From: Rhodoglobus sp.
GTDB lineage: Bacteria > Actinomycetota > Actinomycetes > Actinomycetales > Microbacteriaceae
Direction of reading: 5' to 3'
Assembly (NCBI GenBank): GCA_025463515.1
Contig: JAODAQ010000054.1
Span: forward strand, 1 to 64,000
Length of the DNA stretch: 64,000 bases
Shown: piece after piece, positions 1 to 7,822 of the stretch
How positions within the stretch are numbered: position 1 is the stretch's first letter
Layout: the number at the start of each line of letters is the position of its first letter
Notes under the pieces: model-generated
What the model was told of the DNA's origin: nothing
Database searches by the model: none
The model's input: only the letters and a program-made list of their open reading frames with translations
Program-made: the position numbers and the translations under genes

Positions 1-181
1 GAGCATGCTCTACATCACCCACGACCTGCTCTCGGCGCGGCTCGTGACCGACAACATCATGGTGCTCAACCACGGCAAGGTCGTCGAGCGCGGCGACACC
101 GCGGAGGTGCTGCGCCACCCGCAGGACGAGTACACGGTGAAGCTGCTCGACGCCATCCCGAACCCGCGGAAGGTGGCCTGA
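1..181 (+). CDS. Oligopeptide/dipeptide ABC transporter ATP-binding protein (3' end only)
   Basis: Only the last 59 codons are in the window; the frame opens at base 2. The fragment begins with SMLYITHDLL, which carries the switch (H-loop) histidine of an ABC ATPase. It ends with RHPQDEYTVKLLDAIPNP, typical of the extended C-terminus of DppD/DppF/OppF-type peptide-importer ATPases. The stop TGA shares its A with the ATG of the downstream glucosidase, so the two are translationally coupled. That suggests uptake of an oligosaccharide or glycoside that the neighbour hydrolyses; members of this family also import sugars. The substrate is an inference. Confidence 0.85.
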   Translation, partial: SMLYITHDLLSARLVTDNIMVLNHGKVVERGDTAEVLRHPQDEYTVKLLDAIPNPRKVA

Positions 182-1356
182 TGCCGCAGTTTCCCGAGGG
201 CTTTCTCTGGGGCGCGGCAACCGCCGCCCACCAGATCGAGGGCAACAACGTCAACAGCAACTGGTGGGTGCACGAGAACGAGCCGGGCACGACGATCGTC
301 GAGCCGAGCGGTGACGCGGCCGACAGCTACCACCGCTACCGCGAGGACATCGCGCTGCTGGCGGAGCTCGGGCTCAACTCCTACCGGTTCAGCATCGAGT
401 GGGCGCGCATCGAGCCGGAGCGCGGCATGCTGTCACGGGCATCCGTCGACCACTACCGCCGCATGGTCGATGCGTGCCACGAGTTCGGCCTCGAGCCCAT
501 CGTCACCCTCATGCACTTCACCGTGCCGCGGTGGTTCGAACGGGAGGGGTTCTGGCGGGCATCCGACGCCGCCGACCTGTTCGCGCGCTACACCGAGCTC
601 GCGCTGCCGGTGGTCGAGTCGGGCGTGCGGTACGTCTGCACGATCAACGAGCCGAACATCGCGGCCATGCTCGCGGGCGGTGAGGATGCCGCGAACCTGG
701 TGGCCTACGGTCTGCCGCGGCCCGACCTCGGCGTTGCGGATGCCCTCCTCGAGTCGCACCGGCGCTCGCGGGAGGTGCTGTCGCAGGTGCCCGGCATCAA
801 GTCCGGCTGGACGATCGCCACGCAGGCCTTCGAGGCCGCCGACGAGCCCGGCGCCGAGGAGAAGAGGCGCGAGATCGGCTACTCCGCCGAGGACTGGTAC
901 CTCGAGAACGCCGCCGGCGACGACTTCATCGGCGTGCAGGCGTATACCCGCAACATCGTCGGCCCGGAGGGCATCCGCCCGCCCGCGGACGACGTGGAGA
1001 AGACCCTCACGGGGTGGGAGTTCTTCCCGCCGGCCGCCGGCATCGGGGTGCGCGCGGCGTGGGAGCTGAGCGGCCATGTGCCCGTGATGGTGACGGAGAA
1101 CGGCATCGCCACCCAGGACGACTCCCGCCGCATCGAGTACACGAGGGGTGCGCTCGAGGGGCTCCTCGAGTGCATCGACGACGGTGTGACCCTGCTCGGG
1201 TACCAGCACTGGTCGGCCCTGGACAACTACGAGTGGGCATCCGGATTCGCCCCGACCTTCGGCCTCATCGCCTGGGACCGCGAGACCTTCGCGCGCACGC
1301 CGAAGCCGAGTGCGCGTTGGCTGGGAGAAGTCGCGAAGTCCAATGCGCTGACGTAG
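181..1356 (+). CDS. Glycoside hydrolase family 1 (beta-glucosidase-like)
   Basis: 391-residue GH1 enzyme that would hydrolyse beta-linked glucosides or galactosides with retention of configuration. The N-terminus FPEGFLWGAATAAHQIEG is the family signature. The acid/base glutamate lies in TINEPN (E157) and the nucleophile in VTENG (E306). The C-terminal HWSALDNYEWASGF block lines the aglycone pocket. No signal peptide is seen, so it is cytoplasmic. It is somewhat shorter than the usual 440-470 residues, so some surface loops are reduced. Its ATG overlaps the stop of the peptide/oligosaccharide transporter ATPase, which suggests hydrolysis of an imported glycoside. The exact sugar cannot be told from sequence. 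Confidence 0.93.
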   Translation: MPQFPEGFLWGAATAAHQIEGNNVNSNWWVHENEPGTTIVEPSGDAADSYHRYREDIALLAELGLNSYRFSIEWARIEPERGMLSRASVDHYRRMVDACHEFGLEPIVTLMHFTVPRWFEREGFWRASDAADLFARYTELALPVVESGVRYVCTINEPNIAAMLAGGEDAANLVAYGLPRPDLGVADALLESHRRSREVLSQVPGIKSGWTIATQAFEAADEPGAEEKRREIGYSAEDWYLENAAGDDFIGVQAYTRNIVGPEGIRPPADDVEKTLTGWEFFPPAAGIGVRAAWELSGHVPVMVTENGIATQDDSRRIEYTRGALEGLLECIDDGVTLLGYQHWSALDNYEWASGFAPTFGLIAWDRETFARTPKPSARWLGEVAKSNALT

Positions 1357-1366
1357 CGTGGAACAG

Positions 1367-1858
1367 ATGAGACTGCTCATCCCTGCACTCGCTGTTCTCG
1401 CGCTGGCCGGCTGTGCGACCGCGGAGCCGATGCCCGTGCCGACCGTCGTCCCCACCCCGACGACGACGGCGCCCACGATGCTGCCGCTGCCGGGCACGGA
1501 CTTCCTGCTCGACCAGCTCGACACGTTCGCCGACGACACCCGGGTGCCGACGATCCGCTTCTCGACCGCGCACATCGCGGGCGAGGGGGAGGACTTCGAG
1601 TTCACCCTCACCGAGGGAACCTGGCTGCTGCGCGTCACGTGCGCCACCGACGCGAGCGACAGCGTCGACGTGACGCTGACCTTCACCGACGGCCGGCCGG
1701 ATGTCACGTACGAGGCGTACTGCGGCGAGACCCCGCCGACCGGCATCGTCACCGCGACGACGCAGAGCCCGTCGTTCACCGGCGGCGGCGCGGTCACGAT
1801 GCGCCTCGAGTCCGACAGCCGCTTCGTCGCGGCCGCGGGGCTCGTCCCGGCTGGTTGA
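1367..1858 (+). CDS. Putative secreted lipoprotein
   Basis: Small lipoprotein of about 163 residues. A short charged start (MRLLIPALAVLALAGC) ends in a clear lipobox, LAGC. A Pro/Thr-rich linker of about 30 residues follows, then a beta-rich globular part (EGTWLLRVTCATDAS, DVTLTFTDGRPDVTYE) with two cysteines that could form a disulphide. I recognise no family. An alternative GTG start lies at 1358; the ATG at 1367 gives a better signal peptide. The gene follows the glucosidase by about 10 bases. Its TGA stop and last two residues (Ala-Gly) are encoded by a GGTTGAGTAG repeat, so the original C-terminus may have been altered. Confidence 0.75.
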   Translation: MRLLIPALAVLALAGCATAEPMPVPTVVPTPTTTAPTMLPLPGTDFLLDQLDTFADDTRVPTIRFSTAHIAGEGEDFEFTLTEGTWLLRVTCATDASDSVDVTLTFTDGRPDVTYEAYCGETPPTGIVTATTQSPSFTGGGAVTMRLESDSRFVAAAGLVPAG

Positions 1859-1977
1859 GTAGGCGCCCTAGCGCCGTATCGAAACCCCGTGGGTTGAGTA
1901 GGCACCCTAGCGCCGTATCGAAACCTTGAAGTCGAACAACCGGTTTCGATACGTGCGCCAGAGCGCCCTACTCAACC
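1853..1977. repeat. Three copies of the GGTTGAGTAG/CGTATCGAAACC palindromic repeat
   Basis: Copies lie at 1853-1886 (+), 1892-1925 (+) and 1942-1977 (-). The first two are 34-bp short forms with 5-bp stems and a CCTA loop; the third is a 36-bp long form with a TCTG loop. Each has conserved ends GGTTGAGTAG and CGTATCGAAACC around a central hairpin. The first copy supplies the stop codon of the lipoprotein gene. Copies two and three form a tail-to-tail pair. Confidence 0.95.
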
Positions 1978-2033
1978 CGCCTAACCGCGTTCTGGGGGCA
2001 GCGACTCCGCGGGCGTTCTGTGAGGCTTGAGCC

Positions 2034-2414
2034 ATGGGGAAAGTCGTTCGGCTGCACGACGGGCTGCGCGCGCTCTATCCGGAGGCGATCGTCTTCGGGG
2101 GCATCGGCACATCTGACGTGGTGCGCGAGCTCGACCGCATCCGCGCCCTGCTCGGCCACTCCGCCATGACCGGCGACCAGTCGGCGCTCTCGATCGCGGT
2201 CAGCGGCGACGGCCTCGTGATCTGGGCCGAGTCACCAGTGCTCACGCTGCGCCTGGGCCAGCTCGCCGCGATCGGCATCGACGACGGCGCGATGGATGTC
2301 ACGGCTGTCGTCGCCGGACGCACCGCCGCCTTCACCGTTCCGCTCGCCACCCCCGCCGAGGCGCACCACATCGCGGAACGCGTGCTCGTCGCGATCGCGG
2401 GCCGCTCCGCCTGA
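2034..2414 (+). CDS. Conserved hypothetical protein
   Basis: 126-residue cytoplasmic protein of no family I recognise. It has no signal peptide or membrane segment. The N-terminal third is predicted alpha-helical (DVVRELDRIRALLGHS), and the middle is beta-rich (LSIAVSGDGLVIWAESPVLTLRLGQLAAIGI). A GAGG precedes the ATG by about 8 bases. Codon use is typical of the neighbours, so the frame is probably real. It stands alone between a repeat cluster and a convergent DUF2277 gene. Confidence 0.7.
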   Translation: MGKVVRLHDGLRALYPEAIVFGGIGTSDVVRELDRIRALLGHSAMTGDQSALSIAVSGDGLVIWAESPVLTLRLGQLAAIGIDDGAMDVTAVVAGRTAAFTVPLATPAEAHHIAERVLVAIAGRSA

Positions 2415-2419
2415 GCGGC

Positions 2420-2701
2420 TCAGGCCGTCGCGCGCTCCGGGAACCGCTTCAGCGAGCGCTCCTTCGCCTTCGCCGCCTCGACCTCGCGGTCTTTGGGCGG
2501 CCCGAAGGCGACGAGGTCTTCGAGCAGGTGCTGCGTGATGTGGGCGATCTCGTGCACGGCGCGGTTGAACGCCTCCTCGTTGGCCTTGGAGGGCTTGGTC
2601 GATCCACTGATCTTGCGCACGTACTGCAGCGCGGCGGCCTCGACCTCCTCATTGTTGGCGGCGGGCTCGAAGTTGTGGAGGACGTGGATGTTTCTGCACA
2701 T
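2420..2701 (-). CDS. DUF2277 family protein
   Basis: About 93 residues beginning MCRNIHVLHNFEP, the invariant N-terminus of DUF2277. The core EEVEAAALQYVRKISGSTKPSK and the C-terminal PPKDREVEAAKAKER are also characteristic. I chose the ATG at 2701 because family members start MCRNI; a GTG at 2710 would add three residues. Function is unknown; the proteins are small, soluble and widespread in actinobacteria. It converges on the preceding hypothetical gene with a 5-base gap. A palindromic repeat lies just upstream. Confidence 0.9.
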   Translation of the reverse strand: MCRNIHVLHNFEPAANNEEVEAAALQYVRKISGSTKPSKANEEAFNRAVHEIAHITQHLLEDLVAFGPPKDREVEAAKAKERSLKRFPERATA

Positions 2702-2728
2702 GCCCTCCACGGTAGTCCGGGCACGGCG

Positions 2729-2764
2729 GGTTGAGTAGGGCGCTCCGGCGCACGTATCGAAACC
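2729..2764 (+). repeat. Single long-form palindromic repeat copy
   Basis: 36-bp copy with loop TCCG and stem GGGCGC/GCGCAC, which carries one mismatch. Unlike the other loci it lies between divergent genes, in the promoter region of DUF2277 and of the membrane protein that starts near 2876. Confidence 0.92.
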
Positions 2765-2875
2765 CTCTCCCTCTAGTTAAGCCTGAGCGACACGTACCCC
2801 GATTCGCGCGCGGACGGGTGACAATTGCACGAAAGTCGCGCGGTTCCGAAAATCGCGCGAGGATCGGGGAACGCC

Positions 2876-3733
2876 GTGCCAGTGCTGGGGAATGGTTCAC
2901 GAGACAGGGTCGACAGGATTGCCGCGGGGGTGGGCGGTGCCGCCTTTCTGGCCGGCATCGTGCTCATGGGGATCGGGGCCGCGGCTCCCGCGCCCGCCGC
3001 GCCGCCGAGCGCGCTGAGTACCACCGTCGTGTCGAGCCCGGTCCCGGGGAGCGCCACGACCGAGACCGTGACCACGACGAACCCGCCGACCCGGCCGACG
3101 CTCGCTCCCCGCATAGTGACCGAGACCACCGTCACGGAGGGCGGCGAGCAAGGCTCCGTTCTCGTCACGACGTCGCCGGCCGCGGCATCCGTCGACCAGC
3201 CGTTCTTGGGCAGCAAGGTCGCCGTCGTCGTCGTGCAGCTGCTGCTCATCACGCTCGCGTCGCTGTTCCTCGCGTTCGCGACCCAGCGCATCCTGCTCGG
3301 CGAGTACTGGCTGCGCCGCGTCGCGGTCGCGGGCGTGCGCAGCAGCCCGATCGACGAGGGCGAGGCGAAGGCGGTCAAACAGGACATCGTGGCGGCGACC
3401 GAGGCGCCCGACCTCTCGCGGCCGCTCTTCGAGAAAGCGGGGGTCGTGGATGCCCGGCTCCGCCTGCTCCAGAGCCGCATCGCCCTCGAGCTGGAAGTGC
3501 GCAAGCTCGCGCAAGACCACGACGTTCCCGCGAGCCTGTCGATCCCGTCGGTCGTGCGCGGCCTCGTCGAGAAGAAGAAGATGACGCCCAAACTCGCCTC
3601 GGGCATCACGTCGCTCAACGACCTCGGCGACCGGCTCGGCGGGGGAGCGGAGATCACCCCGGACGCGATCACCCTCCTGACGGAGAGTTACGCGCAGGCC
3701 CTCGCCAAGATCGGCGGGAAGATCAAGCGGTAG
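2876..3733 (+). CDS. Membrane protein with two transmembrane segments
   Basis: About 285 residues from the GTG at 2876, which has GGGGA five bases upstream; a TTG at 2825 would lengthen it. The first hydrophobic segment (GVGGAAFLAGIVLMGIGAAA) is near the N-terminus. A Thr/Pro-rich stretch follows, then a second segment (VAVVVVQLLLITLASLFLAF). The remaining 150 residues are charged and predicted helical (DARLRLLQSRIALELEVRKLA). The topology puts the Thr/Pro loop outside and the helical domain in the cytoplasm. I recognise no family. Its 3' end overlaps the convergent MarR gene by 11 bases. Confidence 0.75.
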   Translation: MPVLGNGSRDRVDRIAAGVGGAAFLAGIVLMGIGAAAPAPAAPPSALSTTVVSSPVPGSATTETVTTTNPPTRPTLAPRIVTETTVTEGGEQGSVLVTTSPAAASVDQPFLGSKVAVVVVQLLLITLASLFLAFATQRILLGEYWLRRVAVAGVRSSPIDEGEAKAVKQDIVAATEAPDLSRPLFEKAGVVDARLRLLQSRIALELEVRKLAQDHDVPASLSIPSVVRGLVEKKKMTPKLASGITSLNDLGDRLGGGAEITPDAITLLTESYAQALAKIGGKIKR

Positions 3734-4115
3734 GGCTGAGCTCCGACGCCAGAACCTCGCGGTACACCTTGCGGGCCTTGGTGTGCACGGACGCACCCTC
3801 GCTCGTGAGCGCCACGAACATCGAGCGGCGGTCGGTAGTGCACTCCTCGCGCGTGAGGAGACCGGCGCGGGCGAGGCGGTCGACCACGCGGGAGAGCGCG
3901 CTCTGCGTCATGGGGGTGAGGTCGACGATGTCGCGCATCGTGCACTCTGGGGTGTTCGACTCCCACACCAGGTCGAGGATCTCGAACTCGCTCAGCCCGA
4001 GGTCGAAGTTCTGCTCGAGGGCGCGGTCGAGGTTCGCCGCAGTGGCGAGGTAGGTGCGCTGCCGTTCGCGCCAGTCGTCAATGACGTCGGCGTCCGTTCG
4101 CTGGGTCGTACTCAT
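3723..4115 (-). CDS. MarR family transcriptional regulator
   Basis: About 130 residues with the MarR winged helix: LGLSEFEILDLVWES, then the recognition helix region DLTPMTQSALSRVVDRLARAGLLTREECTTDRRSMFVALT, which includes the wing Asp-Arg-Arg motif. I chose the ATG at 4115 (MSTTQRTD), since upstream starts would run into the operator. It is divergent from the MFS exporter at 4202. Tandem 15-bp repeats sit between them, as expected for a repressor controlling both its own gene and the pump. The ligand is unknown. Confidence 0.9.
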   Translation of the reverse strand: MSTTQRTDADVIDDWRERQRTYLATAANLDRALEQNFDLGLSEFEILDLVWESNTPECTMRDIVDLTPMTQSALSRVVDRLARAGLLTREECTTDRRSMFVALTSEGASVHTKARKVYREVLASELSPTA

Positions 4116-4135
4116 GAACACAGCGTAACGTATGA

Positions 4136-4180
4136 CGCAACATTTCATGCGTTTGCATTGCATGAGTTTGCATTACATGA
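4136..4180. promoter_or_regulatory. Tandem 15-bp repeats, candidate MarR operator
   Basis: On the minus strand three contiguous 15-mers run TCATGTAATGCAAAC, TCATGCAATGCAAAC and GCATGAAATGTTGCG. The first two differ at one position and the third is degenerate. They fill the gap between the marR and MFS starts and are AT-richer than their surroundings. Binding by the adjacent MarR protein is inferred. Confidence 0.65.
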
Positions 4181-4201
4181 CACAGCATGTATCTTTGACG
4201 G

Positions 4202-5659
4202 ATGCCTGATACCTCCCCAGCAACAACCGCCCGCTGGTCCCGCGCCAGCTGGCTCCTCCTTCTCGTCGTCTGCATCGTGATCATGCTCGACGGCCTCGAC
4301 GTCTCCATGGTCGGCGTGGCACTCCCGTCCATCGGCGAGGAGCTCGGGCTCGACACCGACAACCTCCAGTGGCTCGTGTCGGCGTACGTGCTCGGCTACG
4401 GCAGCCTCCTCCTCCTCGGCGGACGGCTTGCCGACCTGCTCGGGCGCCGTCGCATCCTGCTCATCGCCCTGTCGGTCTTCGCCATCGCGTCGCTCGCGGG
4501 CGGCCTCGTCGACGACCCGACGATCCTCATCGCGTCCCGCTTCGTGAAGGGCGTGGCCGCGGCCTTCACCGCTCCGGCGGCCTTCTCGCTCATCACCACG
4601 AACTTCGCGGAGGGGCCCGCTCGCAACAAGGCGATCTCGATCTTCACGACGTTCGCGGCGAGCGGCTTCTCGCTCGGCCTCATCGTGGGCGGGCTCATGA
4701 CGACGCTCAGCTGGCGCTGGACCTTCCTCTTCTCGGTGCCGTTCGCCGTGACCGCGGTCGTGCTCGGCCTGTTCTTCATCCCGCGCGTGAAGCCCGAGAC
4801 CGGGGGCGGCCACGATTTCTGGGGCGCGCTGACGCTGTCGGCAGGGATGCTCGGGCTCGTCTACACCGTCGTCTCAGCGCCGCACGTGGGCTGGGGCTCG
4901 CTCCAGACGATCGGCGGCCTGGTCGGATCCGCACTCGTACTCGCGGGCTTCGCCGTGATCGAGAGCCGGGTCAAGCACCCGCTCATCCGGTTCGGGATCC
5001 TCCGGCAGGGCTGGGTGGCGCGCGCCAACCTGAGCGCGATCGCGCTGTTCGGCTCGTACGTGAGCTTCCAGTTCATCCTGACCATCTACCTGCAGTCGGT
5101 GCTCGGCTGGTCGCCGCTCAGCATGGCGCTCGCCCTGCTCCCGACCGGGCTCGTGGTCGTCGGCAGCGCTCCGTTCGCCGACCGGCTGATCGCGCGCTTC
5201 GGCTCGCGCCGGCTGATCATCGTGGCGCTCGCAGCGCTCTCCGCCGGTTACCTGCTGTTCCTGCGGGTGGACGCGACGCCGAACTACGTGATCGACATCC
5301 TGCCGTCCGTCATCCTGCTCGGCATCGGGTTCGGCCTCGGCTTCCCGTCGATCCAGGTGCAGGCCACCGACGGCATCTCCGACAGCGAGCAGGGCCTCGC
5401 GGCCGGGCTCGTGCAGAGCAGCTCGCAGGTGGGCGCGGCTCTCGTGCTCGCCGTGACCACGGCTCTCATCGCCGGTGGCCAGGCGTCGCCGGATGCCACG
5501 GCCGGCCAGTTGCTCGACCAGTTCCGCCCCGGGCTCATCCTGAGCCTCGGCGTCGCGGTCGCGGGCTTCGTCATCACGGTGCTCCCGCGCCGACGCCGCG
5601 CGGCAGTAGTGGCGCCGGTCGAAGAGACCTCGGAGCGCGAGCCGGCCCTCACGCACTGA
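4202..5659 (+). CDS. MFS transporter, DHA2 (EmrB/QacA) drug:H+ antiporter type
   Basis: 485 residues with about 14 predicted transmembrane helices. LDVSMVGVALPSI in helix 1 is typical of EmrB/QacA proteins. The loop motif GGRLADLLGRRR is MFS motif A. The protein should exchange protons for hydrophobic drugs or metabolites at the cytoplasmic membrane. It is divergent from a MarR gene with operator-like repeats between them, so it is probably repressed until a toxic ligand binds MarR. No good ribosome binding site precedes the ATG, so translation may be leaderless. A strong hairpin follows the stop. Confidence 0.93.
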   Translation: MPDTSPATTARWSRASWLLLLVVCIVIMLDGLDVSMVGVALPSIGEELGLDTDNLQWLVSAYVLGYGSLLLLGGRLADLLGRRRILLIALSVFAIASLAGGLVDDPTILIASRFVKGVAAAFTAPAAFSLITTNFAEGPARNKAISIFTTFAASGFSLGLIVGGLMTTLSWRWTFLFSVPFAVTAVVLGLFFIPRVKPETGGGHDFWGALTLSAGMLGLVYTVVSAPHVGWGSLQTIGGLVGSALVLAGFAVIESRVKHPLIRFGILRQGWVARANLSAIALFGSYVSFQFILTIYLQSVLGWSPLSMALALLPTGLVVVGSAPFADRLIARFGSRRLIIVALAALSAGYLLFLRVDATPNYVIDILPSVILLGIGFGLGFPSIQVQATDGISDSEQGLAAGLVQSSSQVGAALVLAVTTALIAGGQASPDATAGQLLDQFRPGLILSLGVAVAGFVITVLPRRRRAAVVAPVEETSEREPALTH

Positions 5660-5667
5660 GCACCGGA

Positions 5668-5700
5668 CGCCGGCTGCCCCTAGGGGTGGTCGGCGTTCGC
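5668..5700 (+). terminator. Probable intrinsic terminator after the MFS gene
   Basis: A 13-bp stem (5668-5680 with 5683-5695) containing three G-U wobbles closes on CTAG at its centre. It sits 9 bases after the MFS stop. Only a weak T run follows, as is common in high-GC actinobacteria. Confidence 0.55.
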
Positions 5701-5792
5701 GCGTGCTCACTCTTCACAAAGTGCTCCATCAGCCCCGATCTGGGGCAACTTTTGACGTCTCGACGGGCGAGGCCGCCCAATAGAGTGAAGTC

Positions 5793-6812
5793 GTGGCTAA
5801 GAAACCGTGGTTCCGTCGCCCCTCTCGCGTGATCCCCGCCGGCGCTCTCGCCCTCGGTGTCATCGCAGCCCTGGTCTGGACGCTGAGTCCGTGGCCGGCG
5901 TCGCTGCTGATCCGCGCGATGTTCGAGAAGGGCGCGGACGACACCGTCAAGGAGATGCTCCCGTACGCGCCGGATGCCGCGCTGCTCGATGAGCACCTCG
6001 ACGTGCAGTACGGGACATCCGGAGCCGACACGACGCTCGATGTATTCACGCCGAACGCGACCGTCGGACCGCTCGCGACCGTGGTGTGGATCCACGGCGG
6101 TGCCTGGATCTCGGGAGACAAGGACAACGTGCGCCCGTACGTGCAGATCCTCGCGTCGCGCGGGTACACGACCGTGAGCCTCAACTACACGGTCGGGCCC
6201 GAGGCGACGTATCCGACCGCGCTCACCCAGCTCAACGATGCGCTCGGGTTCCTCGTCGCCCACGCGGACGAGTACAACATCGACCCCGACCGCATCATCA
6301 TCGCGGGCGACTCGGCAGGATCGAACCTCACGAGCCAGCTCGCGACCCTCACCACGTCGCCGGCCTACGCCTCGACTGTCGGGATCGAGCCCGTCCTCAC
6401 CAAGAACCAGCTGCGCGCCGTCATCCTCAACTGCGGCATCTACGACGTGAGCGAGATCCCGAACGCGCCCGGCATCGGCGGCTGGGGCTTCCGCATCGCT
6501 CTGTGGGCGTACCTCGGCGAGAAGGACTGGTCGAACACTCCCGGCGGCGAGGAGATGTCGACGCTCGACTACGTCACTGCGGACTTCCCCGAGACGTGGA
6601 TCTCGGGCGGCAACGACGACCCGCTCACCCCCGGGCAGTCGGAGAAGCTCGCGGCTCGACTCACCGACCTCGGCGTGCCGGTCACGAGCGTGTTCTACCC
6701 GAAGGACCACGAGCCGGCCCTGCCCCACGAGTACCAGTTCCACCTGGACTTCGCGGACGCCAGGGAGGCGCTGGAGCAGACTGTCGCGTTCCTCGACCGC
6801 GTGAGTGGGTAG
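5793..6812 (+). CDS. Alpha/beta hydrolase, esterase/lipase type
   Basis: 339-residue serine hydrolase. After an N-terminal hydrophobic segment (RVIPAGALALGVIAALVWTL, probably a membrane anchor) come the oxyanion-hole motif HGGAW (101-105) and the nucleophile elbow GDSAG with Ser174. The C-terminal FYPKDHEPALPHEYQFHL supplies the likely catalytic His, and DDPLTPG the acid. This arrangement fits the alpha/beta-hydrolase-3 / hormone-sensitive-lipase-like group, which acts on carboxyl esters. The GTG start is chosen because the anchor follows immediately. The natural substrate is unknown. It stands alone. Confidence 0.88.
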   Translation: MAKKPWFRRPSRVIPAGALALGVIAALVWTLSPWPASLLIRAMFEKGADDTVKEMLPYAPDAALLDEHLDVQYGTSGADTTLDVFTPNATVGPLATVVWIHGGAWISGDKDNVRPYVQILASRGYTTVSLNYTVGPEATYPTALTQLNDALGFLVAHADEYNIDPDRIIIAGDSAGSNLTSQLATLTTSPAYASTVGIEPVLTKNQLRAVILNCGIYDVSEIPNAPGIGGWGFRIALWAYLGEKDWSNTPGGEEMSTLDYVTADFPETWISGGNDDPLTPGQSEKLAARLTDLGVPVTSVFYPKDHEPALPHEYQFHLDFADAREALEQTVAFLDRVSG

Positions 6813-6855
6813 CCGCGCCGCCACCAGTCACGATAGGGGCTAGTCACGGAGCCGG

Positions 6856-6870
6856 GAGAGTTCTACTCTC
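6856..6870. promoter_or_regulatory. Perfect 6-bp inverted repeat upstream of the SDR gene
   Basis: GAGAGT-TCT-ACTCTC ends six bases before the ATG of the SDR. It is placed where a protein-binding operator or a translation-blocking hairpin could act. No regulator gene is adjacent. Confidence 0.3.
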
Positions 6871-6876
6871 GGCCCC

Positions 6877-7671
6877 ATGGACCTAGGACTCACTGACAAA
6901 GTCGCCGTCGTCACCGGCGCGAGCAAGGGCATCGGCCTCGCGATCACGCAGGCGCTCGTCGCCGAGGGTGCGAAGGTGGTGGCGGGCTCCCGATCGTCGT
7001 CGCCCGAGCTCGACGAGCTGGTCGCGAGCGGGTCGGTCCTCTTCGAGAGCGTCGATCTCTCGGCACCGGATGCCCCGGCACGCCTCGTGGCGCGGTCGGC
7101 CGAGTTCGGCGGCCTCGACATCCTTGTCAACAATGTGGGTGCCGTTGCGTTCAGGTTCGAGGGGTTCCTCGCGATCACCGACGAGCAGTGGCTCGACACG
7201 CTCAACCTGAGCTTCCTCGCGGCGGTGCGCACGACCCGTGCCGCGATCCCGCTCCTCATCGAGCGCGGCGGTGGCAACGTCGTCACGATCGGCTCCGTCA
7301 ACGCGTTCCTGCCCGACCCGCCCGTCGTCGACTACTCGGCGGCGAAGGCCGCGGTCTGGAACCTGTCGAAGTCGCTGTCGAAGGAGTTCGGAGCGCAGAA
7401 CCTGCGCTTCAACACGATCAGCCCCGGCCCCGTAGCCACCCAACTCTGGCTCGGGGAGAACGGCGTCGCCGCGACCGCGGCCCGCAGCATGGGCGTCGAC
7501 TTCGACACTGCCCGCGACCGGGTCGTCGCGAGCCAGGGCGGCTTCTCCACCGGGCGGTTCACCCAGCCCTCCGAGGTCGCCGACCTCGCCCTGATCCTCG
7601 CGAGCAACCGCGCGGGCAACGTCACCGGCTCGGACTTCCTGATCGACGGCGGCCTCATCAAGACCCTCTGA
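6877..7671 (+). CDS. Short-chain dehydrogenase/reductase
   Basis: 264-residue classical SDR that oxidises or reduces a hydroxyl/carbonyl substrate with NAD(P). The cofactor motif TGASKGIG is at 13-20, NNVG near residue 85, and the catalytic triad Ser140, Tyr153 and Lys157 (YSAAK) is intact. The end, GSDFLIDGGLIKTL, is the usual C-terminal signature. The basic residues after the first beta-alpha unit (AGSRSS) lean towards NADP. Substrate is not predictable. It is followed by a well-formed Shine-Dalgarno and a tiny reading frame that a repeat truncates. Confidence 0.92.
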   Translation: MDLGLTDKVAVVTGASKGIGLAITQALVAEGAKVVAGSRSSSPELDELVASGSVLFESVDLSAPDAPARLVARSAEFGGLDILVNNVGAVAFRFEGFLAITDEQWLDTLNLSFLAAVRTTRAAIPLLIERGGGNVVTIGSVNAFLPDPPVVDYSAAKAAVWNLSKSLSKEFGAQNLRFNTISPGPVATQLWLGENGVAATAARSMGVDFDTARDRVVASQGGFSTGRFTQPSEVADLALILASNRAGNVTGSDFLIDGGLIKTL

Positions 7672-7697
7672 TCCACCTCACCACTAAGGAGCAACGA

Positions 7698-7754
7698 ATG
7701 GCCGGGAAGGACGTGGCCGACGACGTGCTGGCATGGCTCGAGCGGGTTGAGTAG
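7698..7754 (+). pseudogene. 18-codon reading frame truncated by a palindromic repeat
   Basis: An ideal ribosome binding site (AAGGAG at 7686-7691, six bases before the ATG) starts the peptide MAGKDVADDVLAWLERVE. The last codons and the TAG stop (GAGTAG) belong to the long-form repeat that begins at 7745. The strong initiation signal with so short a product suggests the start of a former gene cut by repeat insertion or deletion. A genuine short peptide or a leader cannot be excluded. Confidence 0.45.
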
Positions 7755-7822
7755 CGCGCTCTGGCGCGCGTATCGAAACCGCGAGTGAGGTTTCGATGCG
7801 GCCGCGGGCGGCCTACTCAACC
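7745..7822. repeat. Tail-to-tail pair of palindromic repeats
   Basis: Long copy 7745-7780 (+; stem GCGCGC/GCGCGC, loop TCTG) and short copy 7789-7822 (-; stem GGCCG/CGGCC, loop CCCG), separated by 8 bases. The left copy ends the 18-codon frame, and the right copy provides the TGA of the hydrolase gene on the minus strand. Confidence 0.95.

Noticed and set aside
433-1905. A 490-codon open frame antisense to the GH1 and lipoprotein genes
   Set aside because: The sense frames carry GH1 catalytic motifs and a lipobox. The antisense has Arg/Ala/Gly-rich composition expected from high-GC third positions and no recognisable domain.
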